A stretch of 36,043 bases of DNA from Acidobacteriota bacterium (GCA_006227875.1 SBFI01000149.1:1-36043), one strand, 5' to 3'; counted from the stretch's first letter, positions 19,361-28,360 are shown. Translations and numbers: made by a program. Notes: generated from the sequence alone by a model not told the origin.

Positions 19361-20707
19361 TTACCGGGACCCGCCTTGCAGCGCCAGCTCCAGACGCCGA
19401 ATACCCTCGGCGGCCTCGTCGGAGCTCAAGCAGAGCGGTGGCCGGAAGCGAATGGCCCGCACTCCGGAAGACAGGGCCATCACCCCGACTTCGACCATCT
19501 CCTGCAGCACGGCATCCCTGGTCTTGGCGTCGGGCAGGTCGAAAGCCACCATCATTCCCCGTCCGCGGGCGTTGCTCACCTTGTCGGGAAAGGTCGTCTC
19601 CAGCTGCTCGAGTCCCGCGAGCAGCTCGGCACCTACCGTCGCGGCATTCGCCAACAGATCGTCCTCTTCGATGATCTCCACGTAGCGTTGGCAGCGCACC
19701 ATATCCACGAGATTGCCGCCCCAGGTGGAGTTGATCCGGCTGGAGACCTTGAATACCGAGTCCACGTCGTCGATGCGGTCGGAAGCACAAATACCGCAGA
19801 CCTGGGTCTTCTTGCCAAAGGCGAAGATGTCGGGCTGGACATCGAAGTGTTCGAAGGCCCACCACTTTCCGGTGGCGCCAAAACCGGTCTGCACCTCGTC
19901 GAAGACGAGCAGAAACTCCTCTTCATCGGCGAGCTCGCGAAGCTGGCGCAGGAATTCCTCCCGAAAGTGGTTGTCACCCCCCTCTCCCTGGATGGGCTCC
20001 ATGATGAGGGCGGCGATATCGTCTCGATTCTCGCGCAGCGCCCGCTTGATCTCGTCCAGGGACTGCTTTTCCGCCACCTCGACCTGCTCCAGAATGTCGG
20101 CGGTCAGCGGAAAGGAGAGCTTTGGATTGGAGACCCGTGGCCAGTCGAATTTCGGAAAGTAGTCGGTCTTTCTCGGATCCGCGGTGTTGGTCAGCGAAAG
20201 CGTGTAACCGCTGCGGCCGTGGAAGGCCTGGTGGAAATGGATGACCTGGTACCCCTTTTCTCCCTTGCCGGCCTCGAGGTTACGGCGGACCTTCCAGTCG
20301 AAAGCGGTCTTGAGGGCGTTTTCAACCGCCAGCGCACCACCCTCGATAAAGAACATCTTGTGATTGAGGCTGTCCGGGACGGTCCTCGACAGGGTGGCCA
20401 CGAACTCGGCCATCTCGGTGGTGTAGAAGTCGGAGTTGGAGGGCTTGTTCAGCGCCGCCAGCAGGATGCGCTGCCGAAACTCGGGGGTGTGGAGCTTGGG
20501 GTGGTTGAAGCCGATGGGGCAGGTCGCAAAGCAGGTAAGGAGATCCAAGACCTCGCGCTCTCTGAGACTGTCGTAAAGGTGTGCGCCATGGCTCTTCTCC
20601 AGATCGAGGACCATCGGCAGGCCATCGGCGAGGATGTGCTTCTCCAGCAGCGCGTGGACTTCGTCGGGAGCGATGTGGGCCTTACCGGGAGCGGGCGAGG
20701 GGGCCAT
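19361..20707 (-). CDS. lat: L-lysine 6-aminotransferase
   Basis: A 448-residue class III PLP aminotransferase that moves the epsilon-amino group of lysine to 2-oxoglutarate and gives 2-aminoadipate 6-semialdehyde. Family-specific stretches are LDLLTCFATCPIGFNHP, NKPSNSDFYTTEMAEF and the PLP-lysine region AFGKKTQVCGI (Lys299/300), with the cofactor-contacting Asp270-Glu271 in VFDEVQTGFG. AFGKKTQVCG is what separates Lat from ornithine or GABA transaminases. ATG 20707 has GGAG 8 nt upstream. It lies between a GGDEF gene and the dehydrogenase that takes its product, so a lysine degradation or 2-aminoadipate-producing unit is likely. Confidence 0.92.
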   Translation of the reverse strand: MAPSPAPGKAHIAPDEVHALLEKHILADGLPMVLDLEKSHGAHLYDSLREREVLDLLTCFATCPIGFNHPKLHTPEFRQRILLAALNKPSNSDFYTTEMAEFVATLSRTVPDSLNHKMFFIEGGALAVENALKTAFDWKVRRNLEAGKGEKGYQVIHFHQAFHGRSGYTLSLTNTADPRKTDYFPKFDWPRVSNPKLSFPLTADILEQVEVAEKQSLDEIKRALRENRDDIAALIMEPIQGEGGDNHFREEFLRQLRELADEEEFLLVFDEVQTGFGATGKWWAFEHFDVQPDIFAFGKKTQVCGICASDRIDDVDSVFKVSSRINSTWGGNLVDMVRCQRYVEIIEEDDLLANAATVGAELLAGLEQLETTFPDKVSNARGRGMMVAFDLPDAKTRDAVLQEMVEVGVMALSSGVRAIRFRPPLCLSSDEAAEGIRRLELALQGGSR

Positions 20708-20813
20708 AGGATTCTCCGCTTGCCGTGAAACTCAGAGTCAGTCGCAGTAGCCAACCCGCTCGTGGGAGCGCGCCAATGTGCAGAGGCTGCGATAGGTTGC
20801 GCGAGCCCGCGCG

Positions 20814-20843
20814 ATGCTAGCACCGGCCAAAGAAGAGGGTCAA
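20814..20843 (-). promoter_or_regulatory. Candidate promoter for lat
   Basis: On the minus strand TTGACC (20843-20838) and TAGCAT (20819-20814) are separated by 18 bp. They match the sigma70 boxes at 5 and 4 of 6 positions. The -35 box overlaps the stop codon of the GGDEF gene. Transcription would begin near 20807 and leave a leader of about 100 nt, which would allow lat expression apart from the upstream gene. Confidence 0.4.
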
Positions 20844-21973
20844 TCGAACTGAAAAGTGCGACGACGGACGGGTTCCCCGGCGACTGCGGTGCGATTGCGA
20901 CCGGTGTCCTTGGCGACATACATGGCGGCGTCGGCCAGCCGCAGCAGGGTGCTCTTGCAGCGCTCCGCCGAGCCGTCGTCCGGGGCGTGGCGTTTGAGCG
21001 AGGCGACACCTACCGAGCAGGTAATGCCGGTCAAGAACAGGGCATCACCCTGGATGTCTCCTGGCTTCTGCACAAACGTCGAGTCGGCGATGGCGTTGCG
21101 GATCTCTTCGGATAGATCGATGGCGTCGTCCAGATCCGACTGCACCGCGATGACAAACTCGTCGCCCCCATACCTGGCGGCGATCGATTCCCTGGATTTG
21201 CTCAGCCGTTGCAGTAGCTGGCCCACCTCGCGTAGAACCTGACTGCCGGCCAGGTGGCCGTGGGTGTCGTTGACCCGCTTGAAAAAGTCGAGGTCGAGAA
21301 AGATGAGGGCAAAGTCCTGGTCCTCTCGGCGCGACTTGGAGATCGCCTGCGACAGGGCGATGTGCAGATAGCGGTCGTTGTAGAGGCCGGTGAGATTGTC
21401 TCGCTTGGCAATCTCCTGAGCCTGTCTGCCATCCAATACGTTCTGGATGGAGACCGAGATATAGCCGGCGAAGATCTCCAGCAGATTCAGATCTTGCTGA
21501 CTGTACTGCTCGGCGCCGAGACGGTTGACCAATTCCAGTACACCACAGACCTCGTGCTCGATTCGGACCGGGATGGCAACCAGGGATCTGGTCTGGTAGT
21601 CGGTGACGTCATCGAAGGTGGGGTTGAAAAGCTCGTCGCCGCGTGCATCCCCGGTGCAATAGGACTCGCCGGTGATGTAGACGCGTCCCCCGATCCCCAT
21701 GTCGGCCGGGACCTTCTGTGCCACCAGTTCGTTCGATTTCTCGCCAAAGGCGGCGATAAAAGTGAGGGTGTTCTTGTCGCGGTCCTGGAGCTTCTCCGAA
21801 GGGTTGTCGAGCAGAATCGAGCCGGCCTCGGAAGGGACAAATTCATTGGCCCGGCGCAACACCTCCACCAGATTCTCCGCCAGGCTCATTTCCAGCGGAA
21901 AGGTCATGGTGGCCCGTCGGCGCTCGAGAAAGCGCTCGAGAGCCAGCGGCTCGAGGCAATTGATCTTAACCAT
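20840..21973 (-). CDS. GAF-GGDEF diguanylate cyclase
   Basis: A 377-residue cytoplasmic sensor that should make cyclic di-GMP from two GTP. An N-terminal GAF domain (about residues 30-180) contains GIGGRVYITGESYCTGD and SLVAIPVRIEHEVCGVLELVN. A GGDEF domain (about 190-360) begins RDNLTGLYNDRYL, has FLDLDFFKRVNDTHGH, and carries an intact GGDEF at 269-273, so it should be catalytically active. The inhibitory RxxD site expected five residues before GGDEF reads SRES, so product inhibition at that site is probably absent. ATG 21973 is chosen; a TTG six bases earlier is possible and neither has a clear Shine-Dalgarno. It is divergent from rsmA. The GAF ligand is unknown. Confidence 0.9.
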   Translation of the reverse strand: MVKINCLEPLALERFLERRRATMTFPLEMSLAENLVEVLRRANEFVPSEAGSILLDNPSEKLQDRDKNTLTFIAAFGEKSNELVAQKVPADMGIGGRVYITGESYCTGDARGDELFNPTFDDVTDYQTRSLVAIPVRIEHEVCGVLELVNRLGAEQYSQQDLNLLEIFAGYISVSIQNVLDGRQAQEIAKRDNLTGLYNDRYLHIALSQAISKSRREDQDFALIFLDLDFFKRVNDTHGHLAGSQVLREVGQLLQRLSKSRESIAARYGGDEFVIAVQSDLDDAIDLSEEIRNAIADSTFVQKPGDIQGDALFLTGITCSVGVASLKRHAPDDGSAERCKSTLLRLADAAMYVAKDTGRNRTAVAGEPVRRRTFQFD

Positions 21974-22125
21974 CGACAATCACACAGGGCTCGATATCCA
22001 GCGGACAAATCGGCCCAAACCCAATGAACATAGCAGAATCCGCCCGCGGTAGAGAATCGCAAACTCCACAATGAAGATGGTTCGAAGACCTCGCCCCCGA
22101 GCCACAGACTGCTAGGGTTGAGGAG

Positions 22126-22926
22126 ATGGCACCTCCCCTGCTGAAGAAGAGTCTGGGTCAACATCACCTCCGGCATGGCGGCCTTTGCCGGCCGCTAGTC
22201 GAGTTCCTGCAGCCCGCCGAGACCAGGGTAGTGGAGATCGGTCCGGGTGGTGGCGTCCTGACACGAGAGCTCCTTGCCGCTGGAGCCACGACTGTCGTGG
22301 CGTGGGAGTACGATCCGGAGTGGGCCTTTGCCCTGCGGCGCCAGACCGAGGATGCGCGCCTCTCGTTGGTGGTGGCGGATGCCCTCGACCTGGTCTGGGA
22401 GCGGTGCACGGCACCGACTCTGGTGGCCGGTAACCTCCCTTACGGCATCGGCACGGCGCTCATCGAGCGGCTTCTTGCGCGAGCCGATCCGGATTCGATT
22501 TCACGGGCGGCCTTTCTGCTGCAGAACGAGGTGGCCGAACGTCTGATGGCCGTACCCGGCAACCCCGTCTACGGTAGTTTGAGCGTGCTGACGGCAGCGC
22601 GATCGGAGGTGAGGCTGCTGGGGAAGGTCTCGAAAGGCAGCTTTCGGCCGCCGCCCAAAGTCGACGGTGCCTTTGTCGGTTTGACCTTGAAGGCTCCTCC
22701 GGTAGCGGGGGAAGAGATGGCGGAGCTGGCGGCAACCATCCGCTTGGCCTTTGCCTACCGTCGCAAGACCCTGCGCAACTCGCTGGCGGCGGGTTGGGGC
22801 CCGACCCGGGCGAGCGCCGTCTGCGAGGAGCTCGGTCTCGCGCGCAACACCCGTGCTCAGGAGCTCACTCTGGCGGACTTCGTCCGTCTCCACCGGGCCA
22901 ACCAGGAGCGGTCAGGGGACAGCTGA
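22126..22926 (+). CDS. rsmA: 16S rRNA (adenine1518/1519-N6)-dimethyltransferase
   Basis: A 266-residue SAM-dependent methyltransferase that dimethylates the two adjacent adenines in helix 45 of 16S rRNA late in 30S assembly. The SAM-binding motif is VVEIGPGGGVLTREL, the catalytic NLPY is at residues 103-106, and FRPPPKVDGAFV and the C-terminal FAYRRKTLRNSL complete the pattern. The usual KKxLGQNFL opening reads KKSLGQHHL, an unusual substitution in a conserved SAM-proximal stretch. ATG 22126 directly follows GAGGAG. A perfect-looking hairpin overlaps its stop codon. It is divergent from the GGDEF gene across 152 nt in which I see no clear promoter. Confidence 0.94.
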   Translation: MAPPLLKKSLGQHHLRHGGLCRPLVEFLQPAETRVVEIGPGGGVLTRELLAAGATTVVAWEYDPEWAFALRRQTEDARLSLVVADALDLVWERCTAPTLVAGNLPYGIGTALIERLLARADPDSISRAAFLLQNEVAERLMAVPGNPVYGSLSVLTAARSEVRLLGKVSKGSFRPPPKVDGAFVGLTLKAPPVAGEEMAELAATIRLAFAYRRKTLRNSLAAGWGPTRASAVCEELGLARNTRAQELTLADFVRLHRANQERSGDS

Positions 22927-22958
22927 CGCTGTTCCCGCCCGAATTGCCTCGTCCAGAC

Positions 22959-22967
22959 TGCTAAAAT
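22959..22967 (+). promoter_or_regulatory. Extended -10 promoter element for ftsK
   Basis: TG-n-TAAAAT at 22959-22967 is a good extended -10 element without a convincing -35. Transcription would begin about 22974, 23 nt before the CTG proposed as the ftsK start and 9 nt before its Shine-Dalgarno. This spacing suits the CTG start better than the GTG at 23078. Confidence 0.45.
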
Positions 22968-22996
22968 CAGCCTGACCTCACAGGGAGGATCGCCAA

Positions 22997-25399
22997 CTGG
23001 CACGCCTCAAGAGAGCTTCAAAACGCAACCAGCCCCAGCCCCGCCTCTCTCCGGAAAAAGGCTCCGAGCTCGTCGGTGTGCTGCTGCTCCTGGTGGGAGC
23101 ATTATTCACGCTCTGCCTGGCGACCTACCACGCCGACGATCCAAGCTTTCTCCACCAGCCGGCGGAGCCGAGGGAGGTCGAAAACTGGGTCGGACCCGTG
23201 GGTGCCAACCTGGCGGCGGCGACCTTCGGCCTGCTGGGGATGAGCGCGGTGCTGGTACCGATTCTGGCTCTCGTCTCCGGTTGGCGGCGGGTTCGGCATC
23301 GGGAAATGCCGACGATCGCGGGTCGTGGTGCCGGGGCACTCGTGCTGTTGGGTGCGCTGCCGGCTCTGCTCCAGTTGACGGTGAAGGAGATCGAGTGGCG
23401 GGGAGAGACGATCCCCGCCGGTGGAGCGGTGGGGCACCTGCTGGCGGACACCCTCGAGCGCTATCTCTCCTTTACCGGCAGTCTGCTGATCTTCATTGCG
23501 GCGGTGATTGTCGGCGTGGCGCTGCTGATCCAGTCGACGCTCGGTGATCTGGTGGCGGCCTGGGCCAAGAAGCTCAGGGCTCGATTCCAGCAGGCGATCT
23601 TCGCCTGGGAGCGGTATCGCGAGCGCCGGAGCAGGGACAAGTCGAGACGGCGGGTGGTCAGCAAACACCTCGAACGGGCGGCGGAGCTCAAGGAGGCTCG
23701 CCGCAAGGCCGAGGCCGGCGAGGCCGGTGAGAGCGACGCGGAGGCGGACCTGCCGCTGCGGGTGACGGAGAAGTCGGGTGAGGCCGGCTTTCATGTTCGC
23801 AAGGTGCGGCCCACCATCAAGCCGGCCGCCCCGGCGGAGGCCGTCGAGCCCGAGCGCGCCGCGGAACGCCCGCAGAAACAGATTCCCTTTCCCAAGCCCA
23901 AGAAGGATTCGGCCGAGCTTCCACCGCTCAACCTGCTCCAGCTGGACGCGATCGAGACTTCGGTGCGCGAGAACGAGTTGGTGCGACTGGGCGAGTTGAT
24001 CCGCCAGCGGTGTCTCGAGTTCGGGGTCGAGGGGACGGTGGCGGGAATCAGCCCGGGTCCGATCATCACCGTCTTCGAGTTCCAACCGGCACCGGGTGTC
24101 AAAGTCAGTCAGATCGTCAGCCTCCAGGACGACCTGGCGCTGGCCCTCAAGGCCGAGGCGGTCCGTATCGAGCGCCTGCCGGGGCGGTCCACCCTGGGTA
24201 TCGAGGTGCCCAACACGGATCGTGCCCTCATCCACCTGGGATATCTGCTGGACAAGGATGCCTTCCGCAAATCGCCTTCACCGTTGACTGTCGCCCTGGG
24301 CACCACGATTCACGGCGAGCCCTATTTCGCCGACCTGGCGACGATGCCTCATCTGTTGGTGGGCGGGGCCACCGGCTCGGGCAAGAGCGTCGGTCTGCAG
24401 AGCATGATCACTTCGATCCTCTACAAGGCGACCCGCGATCAGGTCCAATTCATCTTTATCGATCCCAAGAGGATCGAGCTCGGCGTCTACAAGGACATTC
24501 CCCACCTCAAGGCCGAAGTGGTCGTCGAGCCCAAGAAGGCGGCCAATGCGCTGCGCTGGGCGGTAGGGGAGATGGAGCGGCGCTACCGGCTGCTGGCCGA
24601 GGTGCACGTGCGGTCGATCGAGTTCTACAACCGGGCGATTTTGGATCCCGAGGTGCAAAAGCGGCTGGCGCTGTCGGAAACCGACATGGATCTCGACACC
24701 GCCGATCTCAAGCCGCTGCCCTACTACGTGATCGTGATCGACGAGCTGGCCGACCTCATGCTGGTGGCGGCAGCCGAGGTGGAGACCTCGATCGCCCGTA
24801 TCGCGCAGATGGCCCGCGCGGTGGGACTCCATCTGATCATCGCCACCCAGCGGCCGTCGGTGGATGTGCTCACCGGGACGATCAAGGCGAATTTCCCTTG
24901 TCGTATCTCCTACGCCACCGCCAGCCGGCACGACTCGCGCACCATCCTCGATCAGGTCGGGGCGGAGAAGCTGCTGGGCAAGGGAGACATGCTCTTCATG
25001 CCGCCGGGGACGTCGCGCATCAGCCGGCTACATGGGGCCTTTATCAGCGAGCAGGAGACCGCGGGTCTGGTCCGTTGGCTCAAGAAACAGGGTAGACCCG
25101 ACCTCGATCCGATGGTGTTGGCGGCGCCGGAGGAGGAACGTGGCGGCGCCGGCGGCGGTGGAGACGATGACGAGTTGTTCGACGAGGCGGCCCGTCTGGT
25201 GGTGGCTCAGGGTCAGGCATCGGCCAGCTTTCTCCAGCGCCGGCTGCGCATCGGTTTCTCGCGTGCGGCCCGTCTCATCGACATCATGGAGCAGGAGGGT
25301 CTGCTGGGGCCGCCGCAGGGTTCGAAGCCGCGAGAGGTGCTGGTCAAACCCGATTACTTCACCGAGCTCGACGAAGCGCGCAAGGAAGCCGAGCCTTAG
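22997..25399 (+). CDS. ftsK: DNA translocase FtsK/SpoIIIE, probable CTG start
   Basis: About 800 residues. It is an inner-membrane ATPase that pumps chromosomal DNA through the closing septum. Four N-terminal membrane helices (about 28-190) are followed by a basic and acidic linker, then the motor with GGATGSGKSVGLQ (Lys463) and Walker B VIVIDELADLM, and a winged-helix gamma domain starting DELFDEAARLVV for reading oriented DNA sites. An in-frame stop lies at 22973-22975. Between it and the GTG at 23078 there is no ATG, GTG or TTG, yet a GGGAGG lies 8 nt before CTG 22997 and the 27 extra residues (LARLKRASKRNQ...) look like a normal basic FtsK N-terminus. The GTG has no Shine-Dalgarno. The linker is short for the family. 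It leads an operon with fmt and rsmB. Confidence 0.93.
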   Translation: MARLKRASKRNQPQPRLSPEKGSELVGVLLLLVGALFTLCLATYHADDPSFLHQPAEPREVENWVGPVGANLAAATFGLLGMSAVLVPILALVSGWRRVRHREMPTIAGRGAGALVLLGALPALLQLTVKEIEWRGETIPAGGAVGHLLADTLERYLSFTGSLLIFIAAVIVGVALLIQSTLGDLVAAWAKKLRARFQQAIFAWERYRERRSRDKSRRRVVSKHLERAAELKEARRKAEAGEAGESDAEADLPLRVTEKSGEAGFHVRKVRPTIKPAAPAEAVEPERAAERPQKQIPFPKPKKDSAELPPLNLLQLDAIETSVRENELVRLGELIRQRCLEFGVEGTVAGISPGPIITVFEFQPAPGVKVSQIVSLQDDLALALKAEAVRIERLPGRSTLGIEVPNTDRALIHLGYLLDKDAFRKSPSPLTVALGTTIHGEPYFADLATMPHLLVGGATGSGKSVGLQSMITSILYKATRDQVQFIFIDPKRIELGVYKDIPHLKAEVVVEPKKAANALRWAVGEMERRYRLLAEVHVRSIEFYNRAILDPEVQKRLALSETDMDLDTADLKPLPYYVIVIDELADLMLVAAAEVETSIARIAQMARAVGLHLIIATQRPSVDVLTGTIKANFPCRISYATASRHDSRTILDQVGAEKLLGKGDMLFMPPGTSRISRLHGAFISEQETAGLVRWLKKQGRPDLDPMVLAAPEEERGGAGGGGDDDELFDEAARLVVAQGQASASFLQRRLRIGFSRAARLIDIMEQEGLLGPPQGSKPREVLVKPDYFTELDEARKEAEP

Positions 25400-25428
25400 C
25401 CCTGGCCTGACTGGAGGTTCGCCGGCTC

Positions 25429-26370
25429 TTGAAACCCCTGGTCTTCTTCGGCACGCCGGAGTTCGCTCTCCCCACTCTCGAAGCACTCTGTAGGGCGGGA
25501 CGCGAGCCCGTTCGGGTGGTCACCCAACCGGCCCGTCCGGTGGGCCGGGGCCGACGGCTGTCGGATCCACCGGTGGCAGAGTGGGCGCGAAATCAGGGCC
25601 TCGAGGTGGTACAGCCGGATAGGGTCCGGGATGCGGACTTCATCTCCGCGCTGGCGGCGCTCGAGCCGGCGGTGGCCATCGTCGTCGCCTTTGGCCAGAT
25701 CTTTCCAAGTGAGCTGCTGAAGCTCCCGGCTCGCGGCTGCATCAATCTGCACGCCTCGCTGTTGCCGCGATATCGCGGTGCGGCCCCGGTGCAGGCGGCG
25801 ATCGCCGCCGGTGAGACCGTGACCGGGGTCACCACCATGCAGATGGAGGAGGGACTCGATAGCGGACCGATTCTGCTCCAGGAGGAGACCGAGATCGGAC
25901 CGCAGGAGACCGGTGGCCGGCTGTCGGAGCGGCTCTCGCAACAGGGGGCCGAGCTGGTACTCGAGACCCTCGACCGGCTGGAAGCGGGCGGGCTGGATCC
26001 CCGCGCCCAGAACGACGAAGAGGCGTCGCTTGCTCCCCGGTTGAAGAAGAGCGACGGCGAGATCGACTGGTCTCTGTCGGCGGTTGAGATCTTCAACCGC
26101 CTGCGGGCGTTTACGCCCTGGCCAGGTGTGTTTTCCCATCTGCGGGGCCAGCCGGTGAAGATTCTCTGGGGAGAGCCGGTCGGCCCGGGCGCCGACTCGA
26201 CGATGCAGCCCGGTGAGCTGCTCTGTCTCGAGCAGGATCGGCTGGTCATCCGGTGTGGCGAAGGGACGGCATTTGCGGTCGAGCGACTGCAGCGCCCGGG
26301 CCGCAAGCCGGTCACCGCCGTCGAGCTCGACAACAGCGAGCACCTCGAGCCGGGGGAGCGCTTCGAGTGA
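25429..26370 (+). CDS. fmt: Methionyl-tRNA formyltransferase
   Basis: A 313-residue enzyme that formylates initiator Met-tRNA with 10-formyltetrahydrofolate. The N-terminal LVFFGTPEFALPTLEAL, the folate and catalytic block CINLHASLLPRYRGAAP and the later GLDSGPIL give the Asn-His-Asp catalytic set. The C-terminal tRNA-binding domain starts around residue 205 with EIDWSLSAVEIFNRLRAFTPWPG. It starts at TTG 25429 with GGAGG 11 nt upstream. It is 29 nt after ftsK and overlaps rsmB by 4 nt. A peptide deformylase gene, a common neighbour, is not here. Confidence 0.95.
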   Translation: MKPLVFFGTPEFALPTLEALCRAGREPVRVVTQPARPVGRGRRLSDPPVAEWARNQGLEVVQPDRVRDADFISALAALEPAVAIVVAFGQIFPSELLKLPARGCINLHASLLPRYRGAAPVQAAIAAGETVTGVTTMQMEEGLDSGPILLQEETEIGPQETGGRLSERLSQQGAELVLETLDRLEAGGLDPRAQNDEEASLAPRLKKSDGEIDWSLSAVEIFNRLRAFTPWPGVFSHLRGQPVKILWGEPVGPGADSTMQPGELLCLEQDRLVIRCGEGTAFAVERLQRPGRKPVTAVELDNSEHLEPGERFE

Positions 26371-27683
26371 CGGTGCGGACGGCGGCGGCGCGAGTCCTCG
26401 ATCGCGCTCTCGCGAGCCGCTCGCCGACCGACATCTTTCTGGATCAGGCATCGACCGACCTGGACGAGCGGGATCGCCGTCTGCTGCGCGAGCTGGTCTT
26501 TGGCACGCTGAGGTGGCTGCGGCGGCTGGATCAAGTGATCGGATCGGCGGCGATCCGTCCGTTGAGCGAGATCGACCCGCCTCTCCACGCGCCTTTGAGG
26601 CTCGCGGTCTATCAACTCCTGTATCTGGATCGGATCCCCCCCCACGCCGCGGTCAACGAGGCCGTCGAAGAGGCCCATCGGCGCACACACAAGGGAGGGG
26701 CGTCGTTTGTCAATGCCGTGCTTCGCCGAATCGCCAAGCAGCCACGATTGGAGGCCTGGCCGATCACCGAGACAGATCCGACGGCTCGTCTGGCCATCGA
26801 GTCGAGTCACCCCGATTTCTTGGTGGCCCGCTGGCTCGACCGATTCGGTGAGGCCCGGACCCGAGAGCTGGTGGCAGCCAACAACCGGCCAAAGCCCCTT
26901 CATCTGCTGGCCTTCGAGGATCGGGGCGGAAGAGAGCGCCTCACCGAGACGCTGGCGAACGAGGATGTGGAGACCGAGCCCTCGTCACTCTCACCGCTGG
27001 GGCTCGTGGCTCGAGGCGGCAACCCGGTCGACACCGACGCTTTTGCCCGCGGCGACTTCTATCTCCAGGACGAAGCCAGCCAGGTCTCGGCCTTGCTGCC
27101 GGCACCGGCCGCCGGCGAAGTGATCCTGGATGCGGCGGCGGCCCCGGGTGGCAAGAGCTTTGCCCTCCTCGCCGCCCAGCCGGCGGTCACCGTCTATGCC
27201 AACGAGCTCTCGGTGGCGCGGCTCGGAACCCTGCGGGCCAACATCGTGCGGTTGGGTCGCCGGCTGCCGCTGGTGGCGGCGGATGCCTCCTCACCCCCAT
27301 TCAGCTGCTCTTTCGACCGGGTCGTGGTCGATCTGCCGTGCACCGGGACGGGGACCCTGCGCAAACACCCCGAGCTCAAGTGGCGGGTGAGCCCCGAAGA
27401 GCTGGCGCGTCTGTCTCGACAGGCCGGGAAGCTGCTCGCTGGCGTGGCGCCATTGGTGCGCCCCGGGAGTCTGCTGGTGGCCATCACCTGCTCGCTGGAG
27501 CCGGAGGAGAACGAGAGGGTGGCAGAGGCATTCCTCGCCGACAACCAGGACTTTTCACCCCACGACTTCGCCACCGAGATCAGCGCCCCTCTGAGCGGGA
27601 TGATCACCGGCCCGGGAAGCTGGCAGATCCTCCCCGCCGGCGACCACGACGGCTTTACCGTCCAGGTCCTCCGCCGTTCCTAA
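26367..27683 (+). CDS. rsmB: 16S rRNA (cytosine967-C5)-methyltransferase
   Basis: A 438-residue m5C methyltransferase acting on 16S rRNA. An N-terminal NusB-like RNA-binding domain (about residues 1-135, with LRELVFGTLRWLRRLD and HAAVNEAVEEA) precedes the methyltransferase domain with LDAAAAPGGKSF, DLPCTGTGTLRKHPELKW and ITCSLEPEENE; the cysteine in ITCS corresponds to the catalytic one and the one in DLPC assists release. It starts at GTG 26367 inside the fmt stop (GTGA overlap) with GGGGGAG 9 nt upstream. Its TAA stop overlaps the TAG stop of the opposite-strand glycosyltransferase. Confidence 0.94.
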   Translation: MTVRTAAARVLDRALASRSPTDIFLDQASTDLDERDRRLLRELVFGTLRWLRRLDQVIGSAAIRPLSEIDPPLHAPLRLAVYQLLYLDRIPPHAAVNEAVEEAHRRTHKGGASFVNAVLRRIAKQPRLEAWPITETDPTARLAIESSHPDFLVARWLDRFGEARTRELVAANNRPKPLHLLAFEDRGGRERLTETLANEDVETEPSSLSPLGLVARGGNPVDTDAFARGDFYLQDEASQVSALLPAPAAGEVILDAAAAPGGKSFALLAAQPAVTVYANELSVARLGTLRANIVRLGRRLPLVAADASSPPFSCSFDRVVVDLPCTGTGTLRKHPELKWRVSPEELARLSRQAGKLLAGVAPLVRPGSLLVAITCSLEPEENERVAEAFLADNQDFSPHDFATEISAPLSGMITGPGSWQILPAGDHDGFTVQVLRRS

Positions 27684-28360
27684 CGGTGAGACTTGTAAAG
27701 ACGGCTGAGACGCCGGGGTGAGACACCCGCGAAATAGAGCACCCAGATCAGCCAGTTGAGGATCACCGTCCTCACGGCCCCACCCTCCACGTACCGGCGG
27801 CTGGAAGTCACGACCTGGTGGGGGATTATCTCGAGCTCACCGAGACGCTTGAGACGACGGATGAAATCGAGATCCTCGAGGATCGGCCAATCGTGAAAAC
27901 CACCCAGCTGCTCGAAGACGTCACGGGTGACGAACTGCGCCTGGTCACCCAGGGGAGAGCGGGTGAGACGGGTCCGCAGAGCGACCATCCGGGTGCCAAA
28001 GCGGTAGATCGGACCCGGGTCGTCGAAGCGGACCATAAAACCGCCACCCACCCGGCCGGCGTCCACAGCACCCCGCACGGCTTCGATGGCGCCGGGTGGC
28101 AAGAGGGTGTCGGCGTGTAGAAACACGAGCGCCTCGGCCGTCGTCTCCCTGGCCCCTCGGTTGAGTTGGGTTCCTCTTCCGGGAGATCCCGAGACGACCG
28201 GCACCCCCAGCTCGCGGGCGACCTCCACGGTGCCGTCCCGGCTGCCGCCGTCGCTGACCACGAGCTCGTCGGCGACGCCGAGAATCTGGGGGAGTAGTCG
28301 TCGCAGCGCCTCCTCCTCATCGAGAGTGGGAACGACGATTGCGACACGGGTGTTGGACAA
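27680..28360 (-). CDS. Family 2 glycosyltransferase (TIGR04283-like)
   Basis: A 226-residue GT-A fold transferase with IVVPTLDEEEALRRLLPQI, the nucleotide-sugar segment LVVSDGGSRDGTV, RGTQLNRGA, and the metal-binding FLHADTLLPPG. The C-terminal part has QAQFVTRDVFEQLGGFHDWP, ILEDLDFIRRL and a hydrophobic stretch near VILNWLIWVLYFAGV that may touch the membrane. This pattern matches the small transferases often found with radical-SAM or DUF2064 partners, but no such partner is here, so the acceptor is unknown. It starts at TTG 28360 with no clear Shine-Dalgarno and may be leaderless. It ends over the rsmB stop codon. Confidence 0.87.
   Translation of the reverse strand: MSNTRVAIVVPTLDEEEALRRLLPQILGVADELVVSDGGSRDGTVEVARELGVPVVSGSPGRGTQLNRGARETTAEALVFLHADTLLPPGAIEAVRGAVDAGRVGGGFMVRFDDPGPIYRFGTRMVALRTRLTRSPLGDQAQFVTRDVFEQLGGFHDWPILEDLDFIRRLKRLGELEIIPHQVVTSSRRYVEGGAVRTVILNWLIWVLYFAGVSPRRLSRLYKSHR

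Noticed and set aside
19354..19371. Imperfect hairpin over the lat stop codon as a terminator
   Set aside because: It contains a mismatch and is not followed by a T run on the minus strand.
23102..24235. A 377-codon minus-strand frame inside ftsK
   Set aside because: Its composition is typical of a shadow frame (Arg, Gln, His and Leu-rich), it has no recognisable domain, and ftsK is certain.
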